From positions 1 to 10,294 of the forward strand of contig SKOX01000497.1 in assembly GCA_007119835.1 (NCBI GenBank): 10,294 nucleotides of DNA, given 5' to 3'. This DNA comes from Paracoccaceae bacterium. Lineage in GTDB: Bacteria; Pseudomonadota; Alphaproteobacteria; Rhodobacterales; Rhodobacteraceae. Below the pieces are notes generated by a model that saw only the letters and a program-made list of their open reading frames with translations, searched no databases and was not told the DNA's origin. The translations under genes were made by a program, and so were the position numbers. Below, piece by piece: positions 1-6,974 of this stretch (its first letter is position 1; every line of letters begins with the position of its first letter).

Positions 1-723
1 CCGGGGGAGGCGGCGGCGCTGCGGCTCGACGGGCGCGAGGCGATCCTGGTGCTCGTCGAGGGCCGGGCCGAGGTCGAGGCGGGCGACACCCGCTTCGGCG
101 AGATCGGCGCCCGGATGCACGTCTTCGAAGGCGACCCGACCCGCGCCTCGGGCGGCGTTCCGCCGCATGCGCTCTACGTGCCGCCGGGCGTGGAGTGGAC
201 GGTGCGGGCGACGAGCGACTGCACCCTCGCGGTCTGCTCGGCGCCTTCGCCCGGCGGGCGGGCGCCGGCCCTGATCGGGCCCGAGGGCATCGCGACGCTG
301 ACCCGCGGCCGGGGCGCCAACACCCGGCACATCAACCCGATCGCCATGGAGGAGCGCGACGTCGCCGACGCGCTCCTCGTCACCGAGGTGTTCACGCCCG
401 CGGGCAACTGGTCGTCCTACCCGCCGCACCGGCACGACGAGGACGACTTCCCGCGGATGACCTATCTCGAGGAGACCTATTACCACCGGCTCGACCCCGC
501 CCAGGGCTTCGCCTTCCAGCGGGTCTTCACCGATGACGGCAGCCTAGATGCGACGATGACCGTCCATGACGGCGACGTGGTGCTGGTGCCCAGGGGCCAC
601 CATCCCTGCGGCGCACCGCACGGCTACGGACTATACTATCTTAACGTCATGGCCGGGCCGCGCCGCGCCTGGCGCTTCGAGAACCATCCCGATCACGACT
701 GGATCGCCCGGCGCGACGCATAG
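1..723 (+). CDS. iolB: 5-deoxy-glucuronate isomerase IolB, 5'-truncated by window edge
   Basis: The frame is open from base 1 and ends at the TAG at 721-723, so 240 residues are visible and the true start lies upstream; the GTG at 49 is only an internal codon. IolB is a cytoplasmic cupin-fold isomerase that converts 5-deoxy-D-glucuronate to 5-dehydro-2-deoxy-D-gluconate in myo-inositol catabolism. Seen directly: a metal-ligand pattern typical of the KduI/IolB family, with PPHRHDEDD (His codons at 427-429 and 433-435), then YLEETYYHRL about ten residues later, then GHHPCGAPHG near 595-625. The C-terminus NHPDHDWI is characteristic of IolB. The usual length is about 260-275 residues, so roughly 25-30 are missing. 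It converges on the UxaA-family gene after 137 bases and is probably the last gene of an inositol operon to the left. It looks functionally separate from the sugar cluster that follows. Confidence 0.93.
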   Translation, partial: PGEAAALRLDGREAILVLVEGRAEVEAGDTRFGEIGARMHVFEGDPTRASGGVPPHALYVPPGVEWTVRATSDCTLAVCSAPSPGGRAPALIGPEGIATLTRGRGANTRHINPIAMEERDVADALLVTEVFTPAGNWSSYPPHRHDEDDFPRMTYLEETYYHRLDPAQGFAFQRVFTDDGSLDATMTVHDGDVVLVPRGHHPCGAPHGYGLYYLNVMAGPRRAWRFENHPDHDWIARRDA

Positions 724-746
724 CGTCGCAGTTCGGCGTCAGGGCG

Positions 747-770
747 CGCCCGCGGAGCCGGGCGAGCTTT
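747..770 (+). terminator. possible terminator hairpin after iolB
   Basis: A 6-bp perfect stem, CGCCCG (747-752) with CGGGCG (759-764), closes a 6-base loop and is followed by AGCTTT. It lies 24 bases after the iolB stop, in the gap between convergent genes. The stem is short and the T-run has only three T's, so the call is weak. A second 5-bp stem (829-833 with 840-844) lies nearer the end of the opposing gene. The rest of 724-860 holds no recognisable gene. Confidence 0.3.
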
Positions 771-860
771 CCCAAGGATCGACACGACAGAGCGGGCGGT
801 ATTCCCGGCCCTCGGGCTGTCCGCCCCGTGCCCGCGGAAGGGCAGGGGGCAGGGGCCGTC

Positions 861-2399
861 TCACATCGTTGCGCCGATGTGCCACGGCACGAACTCGACG
901 CCGCCGAAGCCGAGCTGCTCGCTCTTGGTGCGCTCGCCCGAGGCCACGCGCAGGAAGAGCTCGAAGATCGCCTCGCCCTTGGCCTCCAGGGTCGCCTCGC
1001 CGGTCGCGATGTCGCCGCAGTCGATGTCCATGTCCTCCTCCATCCGCGCGTACATCTCGGAGTTGGTGGCGAGCTTGATGCACGGGCTCGGCACGTATCC
1101 CGACACCGAGCCGCGGCCGGTGGTGAAGGCGACGATGGTCGCGCCCGAGGCGATCTGGCCGGTGACCGAGCACGGGTCGTAGCCGGGGCTGTCCATGAAC
1201 AGGAAGCCGCGGGTCTCCGCCGGCTCGGCGTAGCGCAGGACGCCGGCCAACGGCGCCGTGCCGCCCTTGGCCACCGCGCCGAGCGACTTCTCGAGGATGG
1301 TGGTCAGGCCGCCGCGCTTGTTGCCGGGCGAGGGGTTGTTGTTCATCTCGCCGCCGCGCTTGAGGGTGTAGTCCTCCCACCAGGCGATGCGATCGAGCAG
1401 GCGGCGGCCGACCTCGGGGCTGACGGCGCGGCGGGTCAGCAGGTGTTCGGCACCGTAGACCTCCGGCGTCTCGGCCAGGATGGTGGTGCCGCCGTGGCGC
1501 ACCAGCAGGTCCGAGGCATGCCCGAGCGCGGGGTTGGCGGTGATGCCGGAATAGCCGTCCGAGCCGCCGCACTGCAGGGCGACCGTGAGCTCGGAGGCCG
1601 GCGCGGGCTCGCGGTGCGCGCGGTTGGCGACCTCGGCGATCTCGCGGATCATCGCGACGCCCGCCTCGACGGTCCGCCGGGTGCCGCCGGTCTGCTGGAT
1701 CGTCATGTAGCGGAAGTTGTCATCGTCGCGCAGCCGGCGCGGCCCGACGAGCGCGGGGATCTGCATCACCTCGCAGCCGAGGCCGACGAGCAGGATGCCG
1801 CCGAAGTTCGGGTGCCGCGCGAAGCCCGAGATGGTGCGGAACAGGGTCTCGTAGCTCTCGTCCTCGACACCGATGCCGCAGCCGGTGCCGTGGACGATCG
1901 GCACGATGCCGTCGACATTCTCGAGCGCGCGGAACCACGGCTGCTTCTCGGCGACCTCGGCGATGAAGCGCGCGACGCTCCCCGAGCAGTTCACCGAGGT
2001 CAGCACGCCGACGTAGTTGCGGGTGCCGAAGCGGCCGTCGAAGCGGCGGTAGCCCATGAAGCTGCGCGGGGTCTCGATGGCGGGCAACGCGACCGCGTCG
2101 GCGCCGAAGGCGTAGTCTCGGCTGTGCTCGCTCATCCCGAGATTGTGCACGTGGACGTGGGCGCCGGCGGCGATGTCCTCGGTGGCGCTGCCGATGATCT
2201 GGCCGTAGCGGATGACCGGGCTGCCGCTCGCGATCGGGCGGAGCGCGATCTTGTGGCCCCGCTTCACCGGCGCCGCGAGGCCGACGCCCCCGGCAAGCCC
2301 CCCGGCAAGCCCGGTGCCGGCGGCGAGGTCGTCGAGCGCGATGGCGACGTTGTCGTCGGGGTGCAGGATGATGCTGTCGGCTGCCGTCGTGGTGGTCAT
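861..2399 (-). CDS. UxaA/GarD-family sugar-acid dehydratase (altronate/galactarate dehydratase-like)
   Basis: 512 residues, the length of full fused UxaA-family enzymes (E. coli UxaA is about 495). The family consists of cytoplasmic metal-dependent dehydratases that turn aldonic or aldaric acids into 2-keto-3-deoxy acids. Domains seen: an N-terminal SAF domain (about residues 9-88) ending in HVHVHNL, then the long catalytic region with HGTGCG (170-175), GLGCE (206-210), CGGSDGYSGITANP (277-290), NPSPGNK followed by GGLTTILEKSLGA (355-375) and FTTGRGSVSG (425-434). The ATG at 2397-2399 fits the family N-terminus and has AGGCGAGG just upstream. The frame stays open further 5', but that translation is Arg/Pro/Ala-rich and unlike the family. 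It lies 208 bases downstream of the aldo/keto reductase on the same strand. The context suggests it dehydrates the aldonate made by the cluster, perhaps L-fuconate; altronate or galactarate remain possible. The family call is secure, the substrate is not. Confidence 0.92.
   Translation of the reverse strand: MTTTTAADSIILHPDDNVAIALDDLAAGTGLAGGLAGGVGLAAPVKRGHKIALRPIASGSPVIRYGQIIGSATEDIAAGAHVHVHNLGMSEHSRDYAFGADAVALPAIETPRSFMGYRRFDGRFGTRNYVGVLTSVNCSGSVARFIAEVAEKQPWFRALENVDGIVPIVHGTGCGIGVEDESYETLFRTISGFARHPNFGGILLVGLGCEVMQIPALVGPRRLRDDDNFRYMTIQQTGGTRRTVEAGVAMIREIAEVANRAHREPAPASELTVALQCGGSDGYSGITANPALGHASDLLVRHGGTTILAETPEVYGAEHLLTRRAVSPEVGRRLLDRIAWWEDYTLKRGGEMNNNPSPGNKRGGLTTILEKSLGAVAKGGTAPLAGVLRYAEPAETRGFLFMDSPGYDPCSVTGQIASGATIVAFTTGRGSVSGYVPSPCIKLATNSEMYARMEEDMDIDCGDIATGEATLEAKGEAIFELFLRVASGERTKSEQLGFGGVEFVPWHIGATM
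2287..2310. repeat. 12-bp tandem duplication inside the UxaA-family gene
   Basis: Two perfect copies of a 12-base unit (CCCCCGGCAAGC on the + strand) sit at 2287-2298 and 2299-2310. On the coding (-) strand they encode LAGG-LAGG, residues 31-38, in a Gly/Ala-rich stretch of the SAF domain. The duplication keeps the frame, so it is a small in-frame expansion rather than damage. Confidence 0.8.
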
Positions 2400-2607
2400 C
2401 ACATGCCTCGCCTGAGGATCGGGGCGCCTCGACGCAGCCGGCCCAACCGCCTGCCCGCCGCGCCCGTTGCTGGTGTATTCGTCCGCGGCGCGTGCCTCAA
2501 CGGTAAAGCAGGCTCGGCCGCTCCTTCGAAGGCGCCGGCACGGGCGACCGGCATCGGGACGACGATGGTCGCGATCATGCAGGGCAGGGGGCGCTGCGCA
2601 TGCGGCG
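2400..2607 (-). other. 208-base spacer between aldo/keto reductase and UxaA-family gene
   Basis: No convincing gene is visible. Read on the - strand there is a weak promoter-like pair, TTGAGG with TACACC about 17 bases further on, some 110 bases before the dehydratase start, so the dehydratase may have its own promoter as well as read-through from the reductase. The spacer also holds the 10-base palindrome CCTTCGAAGG (2523-2532), which could be an operator but is expected by chance at this scale. Confidence 0.3.
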
Positions 2608-3576
2608 TCAGCCCGGCTTGTAGACGCGGGTCGCCTCCGGATCGTCGGTCGCCACGGGCAGGCTGCCGACGTCCTCCCAGAAGGTGTCGGGGATCGGCCA
2701 CGCGGCCCAGCGGAGGGTTTCGTCGACCCGCTCCGGCCGGCTGACGCCGCAGATGGTCGCGGCGATCCGCGGATCGCGCATGGAGAACTGCAGCGCGGCG
2801 GCCCCGGGGGGAACGTCGTGGCGGCGGCAGAGCGCCTCGACGCGCCGGACGGGCTCCAGCATCGCGTCGGTCGCCTCTTGGTAGACGTAGCGACGGTGGC
2901 TGTCCGAGCCCTTGGCGAAGGCGCCGCCGGCATAGGGGGCGGCGTTGAGCACGGCGATGCCGCGCTCGCGGGCGAGCTCGATCATCGGCTCGGCGTTGCG
3001 GTTGACCAGCGTGTAGCGGTTGTGCGTGATCAGGGCGTCGAAGTCGCGCTCCCGCAGGATCGGCATCATGACGTCGACCCGGCCGGCGGCGAGGCCGACG
3101 GCGCGGGCCAGCCCCTCGTCGCGCATCCGGAACAGGGCGTCGAGCGCGCCGCCCTTGCGCGTGACCTCGTCGAGATCGGCGGCGTGCTCGGGATCGTGCA
3201 GGTGCAGGATGTCGATGCGGTCGACGCCCAGCGCGGTCAGGCTCTCCTCGAGCGAGCGGCGGGCGCGGTCGCCGTCGAAGCGGTCCGTCTCCATGTCCCG
3301 GTCGAGCTTGGTCGAGAGGATGCGACCCTCGGGCCAGCCGCCCATCTCGCGCACCACCGCGCCGATCCGCGCCTCGCTGCGGCCGAAGCCGTAGTTGCGC
3401 GAGGTGTCGAGGAAGCCGTCGGGCAGGGCGAGGATCGCGCGGATCGTGGCGCGGGCGCGCTCCTCCCCGACCTCGTAGCCGTAGGTGTCGGGCATGTTGC
3501 CGAGGCCGGATGTGCCGAAGCAGATCGGCGGCACGGCGAGGCCGGTCCGGCCGATGGGCGTTCGCTTGTCGAGCAT
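2608..3576 (-). CDS. aldo/keto reductase, sugar 1-dehydrogenase type (L-fucose / D-threo-aldose dehydrogenase-like)
   Basis: 322 residues, a normal length for this AKR branch: a cytoplasmic (beta/alpha)8 NAD(P)-dependent oxidoreductase. The catalytic tetrad is visible: Asp57 and Tyr62 in FLDTSRNYGFGRSE, Lys90 in ILSTKLD, and His127 in ILHLHDPE. A conserved TxNRYTL-type segment (184-190) and the C-terminal FSMRDPRIAATICGVSRPE region (264-282) match aldo/keto reductases annotated as D-threo-aldose or L-fucose 1-dehydrogenase. The ATG at 3574-3576 is chosen because AAAGGAG lies 7 bases upstream and the protein starts in the family register; a longer open frame to 3708 has a basic, unrelated leader. 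It is divergent from the ABC importer and leads toward the dehydratase. Expected role: oxidation of the imported aldose to its lactone. Pyridoxal 4-dehydrogenase-like activity, or reduction of an aldehyde, are alternatives. Confidence 0.88.
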   Translation of the reverse strand: MLDKRTPIGRTGLAVPPICFGTSGLGNMPDTYGYEVGEERARATIRAILALPDGFLDTSRNYGFGRSEARIGAVVREMGGWPEGRILSTKLDRDMETDRFDGDRARRSLEESLTALGVDRIDILHLHDPEHAADLDEVTRKGGALDALFRMRDEGLARAVGLAAGRVDVMMPILRERDFDALITHNRYTLVNRNAEPMIELARERGIAVLNAAPYAGGAFAKGSDSHRRYVYQEATDAMLEPVRRVEALCRRHDVPPGAAALQFSMRDPRIAATICGVSRPERVDETLRWAAWPIPDTFWEDVGSLPVATDDPEATRVYKPG

Positions 3577-3583
3577 GCGCTTT

Positions 3584-3590
3584 CTCCTTT
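3584..3590 (-). promoter_or_regulatory. Shine-Dalgarno AAAGGAG that fixes the aldo/keto reductase start
   Basis: On the - strand AAAGGAG ends 7 bases before the ATG at 3576. It supports the 322-residue form over the longer open frame. Confidence 0.8.
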
Positions 3591-3923
3591 TCTCCGGCCA
3601 TCGCGGCGCGCGGCCTCTCCGTCGAGCCGGGATCACGGGCCGGGCGACGTCTCCCCGAGGCTCTGGATACGCCGCGCGCCGCCGAACGGGAACCGCAATC
3701 CGCACCACACGCCCGGCGCCCGTCCCGGCCTCCCTTGCGCTCTTATCAACAAGCGTTGCAAAATGGCGAAGATGTCAATATCAAGTGCAAAGCCGACGAC
3801 GAGGCGCGCCATGATCAGCCGGACGCACGCTTCGGAGCGGCTTCGGGCGGCGGCCGGAGGCGCGCGGCGACGGCGTGGCCGACCATGCCGCGGGACCGGG
3901 CGCAGGCAGTCTCGGGATCGTGC

Positions 3924-3953
3924 TTGATCGGAGCGAGAAGGCGCGACTAAGGT
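3924..3953 (+). promoter_or_regulatory. weak candidate promoter for the ABC importer operon
   Basis: TTGATC (3924-3929) is followed after 17 bases by CTAAGG, or after 18 by TAAGGT (3948-3953). This gives a leader of roughly 45-50 bases before the ATG at 4005. Each hexamer matches the sigma-70 consensus at only three or four positions, so this is a suggestion only. Confidence 0.2.
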
Positions 3954-4004
3954 TGTGAAAAGCCGCACGGAGAGGCGGCCGCAGGGGGAGGAAGGACGCC
4001 TGCC

Positions 4005-4745
4005 ATGCCGGTGCTGCATGTCCGCGGGGTTTCCAAGAGCTTCGGCGCCATCCAGGCGCTGGGCCACGTCGACCTTACGCTCGACCGCGGTGAGGCGATC
4101 GGCCTCATGGGCGACAACGGCGCCGGCAAGTCGACCCTGATGAAGATCATCGCGGGCAACTTCCCGCCGACCGAAGGCGCGATCCTGATCGACGACGAGG
4201 AGGTCCGATTCACCCGCCCGGTGGAGGCGCGGGAGAAGGGGATCGAGATCGTCTACCAGGACCTTGCGCTCTGCGACAACCTGAGCGCGGCCGCCAACGT
4301 CTTCCTCGGCCGCGAGATCAAGAAGCGCTTCGGCCCGATCCGCTGGCTCGACCACCGCTCCATGTATCGCCGCTCGGGGGAGCTCTTCGCCGAGCTGAAG
4401 TCGGAGACCCGGCCGCGCGACCTGGTGCGCCAGATGTCCGGCGGGCAGCGTCAGGCGGTGGCGATCGCGCGCACCCGCCTCTCGGACCCCAAGATCGTGC
4501 TGATGGACGAGCCGACCGCGGCGATCTCGGTGCGGCAGGTCAAGGAGGTGCTCGACCTCATCCACCGGCTCAAGGAGACGGACCACGCGGTGATCCTCGT
4601 CTCCCACCGCATGCCGGACGTCTTCGAGGTCTGCGATCGCGTGGCCGTGCTCCGACGCGGCAGCAAGGTCGCCGACAAGCCGATCGGGGACACCAGTCCC
4701 GAGGAAGTCACCGGCCTGATCACGGGAGCCATAGAACGCGCATGA
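4005..4745 (+). CDS. sugar ABC transporter ATP-binding protein (FrcA-like, single ATPase domain)
   Basis: 246 residues forming one complete ABC ATPase domain on the cytoplasmic face of the importer. Motifs seen: Walker A GDNGAGKST (36-44), Q-loop Gln85 in IVYQDLAL, signature MSGGQRQ (144-150), Walker B IVLMDEP (164-170) with catalytic Glu169, and switch His201 in VSHRM. This is the half-size form, like FrcA of the fructose system, not the approximately 500-residue tandem-domain RbsA/MglA/AraG form; a homodimer is therefore expected. The ATG at 4005 follows GGAGGAAGG (3987-3995). The stop overlaps the permease start by ATGA, so the two are translationally coupled. It is the first gene of the importer operon. 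After Walker B the usual TAALGV is TAAISV, a mild variation. It probably powers uptake of the aldose used by the flanking enzymes; substrate specificity cannot be read from the ATPase. Confidence 0.94.
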   Translation: MPVLHVRGVSKSFGAIQALGHVDLTLDRGEAIGLMGDNGAGKSTLMKIIAGNFPPTEGAILIDDEEVRFTRPVEAREKGIEIVYQDLALCDNLSAAANVFLGREIKKRFGPIRWLDHRSMYRRSGELFAELKSETRPRDLVRQMSGGQRQAVAIARTRLSDPKIVLMDEPTAAISVRQVKEVLDLIHRLKETDHAVILVSHRMPDVFEVCDRVAVLRRGSKVADKPIGDTSPEEVTGLITGAIERA

Positions 4746-5758
4746 GCACCGAGACCCAGAGCGAGCACGCCCGCATCGACGACACCATCGCCGCGCGGCG
4801 CGAGATGACCTGGCTGCAATCGCTCACGCGGACCCAGCCCTTCTGGATCTTCATCGCGATCCTGATCCTCGGTGTGATCATGAGCCAGGTCTCGGGCGTG
4901 TTCCTGAGCGAGCGCAACATCTACAACATCGCGCGCAACTTCGCCTTCTTCGGCATCATGGCGCTCGGCATGACGGCGGTGATCTGCACCGCCGGCATCG
5001 ACCTTTCCGTGGGCTCGCTGATGGGGCTGACGGGCATCGTCGTCGGCCTGGTGATGCAGGCGGGCAATTCCCTCCTGTTCGGATTCTTCGCCGGCATGGG
5101 CGTGGCGCTCCTCGTCGGGCTGACCAACGGCGTGCTGATCGCCTACTTCCGGATGGCGCCCTTCGTGGTGACCCTGGGCATGCTTGCGATCGCGCGCTCG
5201 CTCGCCATGGTGATTTCCGACAACCGCATGGTCCACAGGTTCGGTCCCGACCAGGAGCTCTATCTCTGGATCGGCGGCGGCAGCATGCTGGGCGTTCCCA
5301 ACCCGGTCTGGGTGCTGATCGTGCTGACCGCCGTCTTCTGGTGGGCCTTCAACTATTCGACCTGGGGACGCTGGGTCTTCGCGGTCGGCGGCAACGTCCA
5401 GGCGGCGCGTCTCGCCGGCATCCCGGTCGAACGGGTCATCGTCTCGGTCTATGTCGTCAACTCGCTCTGCGCCGGGCTCGCCGCCTTCATGATGGTCGGC
5501 TGGTTCGGCTCGGTCACCAACGCGCTCGGCATGGCCTACGAGCTCAACGTGATCGCCGCGGCGGTGATCGGCGGCGCCAACCTGATGGGCGGGGTCGCCT
5601 TCGCGCTCGGCGGCCCGATCGGCGCGCTGCTGATGGAGCTCATCCGCAATTCGCTGCTGCTCGCCGGGATCGGCGCGCTCTGGCAGCAATTCTTTGTTGG
5701 TCTGTTCCTGATCCTGGCTGTGTTTCTGGAGCAGATCCGCAACCGCGGGCGGACGTAA
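4742..5758 (+). CDS. sugar ABC transporter permease (RbsC/FrcC-like, BPD_transp_2 family)
   Basis: 338 residues of an inner-membrane permease for carbohydrate uptake. After a hydrophilic N-terminal stretch of about 30 residues come around eight to ten hydrophobic segments, for example 33-50, 66-83, 93-107, 111-134, 140-157, 188-204, 232-255, 268-292 and 313-329. Family marks are GIDLSVGS (85-92), the cytoplasmic coupling loop VGGNVQAARLAGIPVERV (215-232) and AAAVIGGANLMGG (272-284). The ATG overlaps the ATPase stop by 4 bases. Residues 158-186 form a polar loop between membrane segments. Only one permease gene is present, so a homodimer is expected, as for RbsC. The binding-protein gene starts 32 bases downstream. 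The ligand is not defined by this protein; L-fucose-type sugars fit the context, with fructose, ribose and inositol as family alternatives. Confidence 0.94.
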   Translation: MSTETQSEHARIDDTIAARREMTWLQSLTRTQPFWIFIAILILGVIMSQVSGVFLSERNIYNIARNFAFFGIMALGMTAVICTAGIDLSVGSLMGLTGIVVGLVMQAGNSLLFGFFAGMGVALLVGLTNGVLIAYFRMAPFVVTLGMLAIARSLAMVISDNRMVHRFGPDQELYLWIGGGSMLGVPNPVWVLIVLTAVFWWAFNYSTWGRWVFAVGGNVQAARLAGIPVERVIVSVYVVNSLCAGLAAFMMVGWFGSVTNALGMAYELNVIAAAVIGGANLMGGVAFALGGPIGALLMELIRNSLLLAGIGALWQQFFVGLFLILAVFLEQIRNRGRT

Positions 5759-5777
5759 AGAGGCGCCCGTTCACCAC

Positions 5778-5786
5778 AAGGGAGGA
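5778..5786 (+). promoter_or_regulatory. Shine-Dalgarno AAGGGAGGA that fixes the binding-protein start
   Basis: GGAGG (5781-5785) ends 5 bases before the ATG at 5791. It supports that start, which also yields a clean signal peptide, over upstream codons in the same open frame. Confidence 0.8.
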
Positions 5787-5790
5787 CGAC

Positions 5791-6780
5791 ATGAAATATC
5801 TGATGATGTCTGCGGCGGCGATCGCCATTGCCCTGCCAGGGCTGGCGCAGGCCGACGACCTGCGCTTCGCGCTGGTGCCCAAGGCGATGAACAACCCGTT
5901 CTTCGACCTCGCCCGCGACGGGTGCCACCGCGCCCAGGACGAGCTCGACGGCGTCGAGTGCGTCTATATCGGCCCGGGCGAGCATACCGAGCTCGAGCAG
6001 ATCCAGATCGTGCAGGACCTGATCACCCAGGGCGTCGACGGCATCGCCGTCTCGCCGTCGAACGCGCCGGCGATGGCCCGCGCCGTGCGGGCGGCCGAGG
6101 AAGCCGGCATCCCGGTCATCACCTGGGACTCCGACTTCCTCGAGGAGGACCAGAACCTGCGCGAAACCTATATCGGCACCCACAACTACGACATTGGCGT
6201 CGAGCTCGCGAAGCTCGCCCAGGAGCGGCATCCCGACGGCGGCAGCCTCTGCATCCAGACGGGCGGCGCGGCGGCGGCGAACCACAACGAGCGCATCCTC
6301 GGCATCCGCGAGACGCTGGCCGGCGAGGAGCGCGGCGACCCGCCGGGCGACCGGCTGACCGGCGAGGGCGGCTGGACCGAGATCGCCGCCTGCCCGCACA
6401 TCACCGACGACGACGGCACGCGCGCCGTCCAGGGCATGACCGACATCCTCGCCAGCGAGCCGGATCTGACCGCCTTCATCTCGACCGGCGCCTTCACGCA
6501 ATGGCTCGACGGCGCCTACCGCCAGGCGGTGGGGCCCTATCGCGACCGCCTCGAGGCGGGCGACCTCTCGATCCTGGTCGCCGACACGCTGCCGATGCAG
6601 ATGGAGCAGCTCCAGGACGGGCTCTCCAACGGGCAGGTCGGCCAGCGGCCGTTCGAGATGGGCTACCGCTCGATGTTCGTGCTCAAGGACATCGTCGACG
6701 GCGAGGAGGTCGACGACCCGATCTTCACCGGCCTCGACGTCTGCACCCAGGAGAACGCGGAGGACTGCCTGGAATCCTGA
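5791..6780 (+). CDS. periplasmic sugar-binding protein of the ABC importer (RbsB-like, Peripla_BP_4)
   Basis: 329 residues. The N-terminus is a short signal peptide: Lys at position 2, a hydrophobic core, and AQA-DD cleavage after residue 21. The mature part follows the type I periplasmic binding protein pattern: LRFALVPKAMNNPFF (24-38) as first strand and ligand loop, GPGEH (61-65), QDLITQGVDGIAVSPSN (75-91), IPVITWDSDF (107-116), YIGTHNYDIG (127-136), FISTGAF (229-235) and a C-terminal GQVGQRPFEMGYRSM (281-295). It captures the sugar in the periplasm and delivers it to the permease. Cys45/Cys57 and Cys318/Cys326 are spaced like possible disulfides. The protein is markedly acidic, especially after residue 300. 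It is the last gene of the importer operon, whereas the binding protein is often the first in such operons. The ligand is inferred from neighbours only. Confidence 0.93.
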   Translation: MKYLMMSAAAIAIALPGLAQADDLRFALVPKAMNNPFFDLARDGCHRAQDELDGVECVYIGPGEHTELEQIQIVQDLITQGVDGIAVSPSNAPAMARAVRAAEEAGIPVITWDSDFLEEDQNLRETYIGTHNYDIGVELAKLAQERHPDGGSLCIQTGGAAAANHNERILGIRETLAGEERGDPPGDRLTGEGGWTEIAACPHITDDDGTRAVQGMTDILASEPDLTAFISTGAFTQWLDGAYRQAVGPYRDRLEAGDLSILVADTLPMQMEQLQDGLSNGQVGQRPFEMGYRSMFVLKDIVDGEEVDDPIFTGLDVCTQENAEDCLES

Positions 6781-6850
6781 AGCCGCGCACGCGCCGCGCC
6801 CGCTGACCGGCGTCGGCACGCGCGGGAGCGCTTCGGGTTGATGAGCAATG

Positions 6851-6904
6851 GAGGGTTTCTGGTCCATCGTCCCATGACGCATGGGCGGTGAGCCGGAAAC
6901 CCTC
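6851..6904 (+). terminator. nested stem-loop downstream of the binding-protein gene
   Basis: The outer arms GAGGGTTTCTGG (6851-6862) and CCGGAAACCCTC (6893-6904) pair over 12 positions, with one G-U pair. Inside the 30-base loop CCCATG (6871-6876) and CATGGG (6880-6885) form a second perfect 6-bp stem around ACG. It starts 70 bases after the binding-protein stop. There is no T-run, so it may act as a 3' end stabiliser, a factor-dependent terminator structure or something else. The fold is read directly; its function is inferred. Confidence 0.5.
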
Positions 6905-6924
6905 TGTCCCGAAACCGCCCGCCG

Positions 6925-6951
6925 CGCCGGCCGAGGCGCCCTCGGCCGGCG
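6925..6951. terminator. 12-bp perfect GC hairpin between convergent genes
   Basis: CGCCGGCCGAGG (6925-6936) and its exact reverse complement (6940-6951) flank the 3-base loop CGC. It is 23 bases beyond the stop of the short-chain dehydrogenase and 144 beyond the binding protein, so it could stop transcription from both sides. It lacks a T-run on either strand, as is common for terminator-like hairpins in very GC-rich genomes. Confidence 0.55.
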
Positions 6952-6974
6952 GCCCGGACCCGGGCGATCTGCCC

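Larger units (their letters stand above)
3577..4004. promoter_or_regulatory. 428-base divergent control region between aldo/keto reductase and ABC importer
   Basis: No gene is recognised in this gap. Most of it is very GC-rich, but 3741-3792 is an AT-richer island with promoter-like and operator-like words: TTGACA on the - strand (3778 to 3773), the inverted repeat CAAC-aagc-GTTG (3747-3758), TTGCAA (3756-3761) and TGCAAAG (3786-3792). The island lies about 165 bases from the reductase start and 210 from the importer start. No good -10 hexamer sits at the right distance, so exact promoters are not assigned. A 39-codon open frame from 3811 has a normal ATG but no good ribosome binding site and an Arg/Ala-rich translation; I do not call it. 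Confidence 0.5.

Noticed and set aside
49..723. A short IolB starting at the GTG at 49
   Set aside because: The frame continues upstream to base 1 with IolB-like sequence, and the visible protein lacks the family N-terminus, so the gene is cut by the window edge.
2523..2532. 10-base palindrome CCTTCGAAGG as an operator
   Set aside because: About ten such palindromes are expected by chance in 10 kb, and nothing else supports it.
828..2744. Long open frame (about 638 codons) on the + strand opposite the UxaA-family gene
   Set aside because: It is an antisense shadow: the translation is Arg/Ala/Asp-rich with no family resemblance, while the - strand carries clear UxaA motifs. Very high GC removes stop codons from other frames.
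2400..2933. N-terminal extension of the UxaA-family gene
   Set aside because: The frame stays open, but the extra residues are compositionally odd, overlap the aldo/keto reductase, and precede the normal SAF-domain start.
3811..3927. 39-codon open frame starting with ATG in the divergent region
   Set aside because: No good ribosome binding site, a basic low-complexity translation, and no similarity I recognise.
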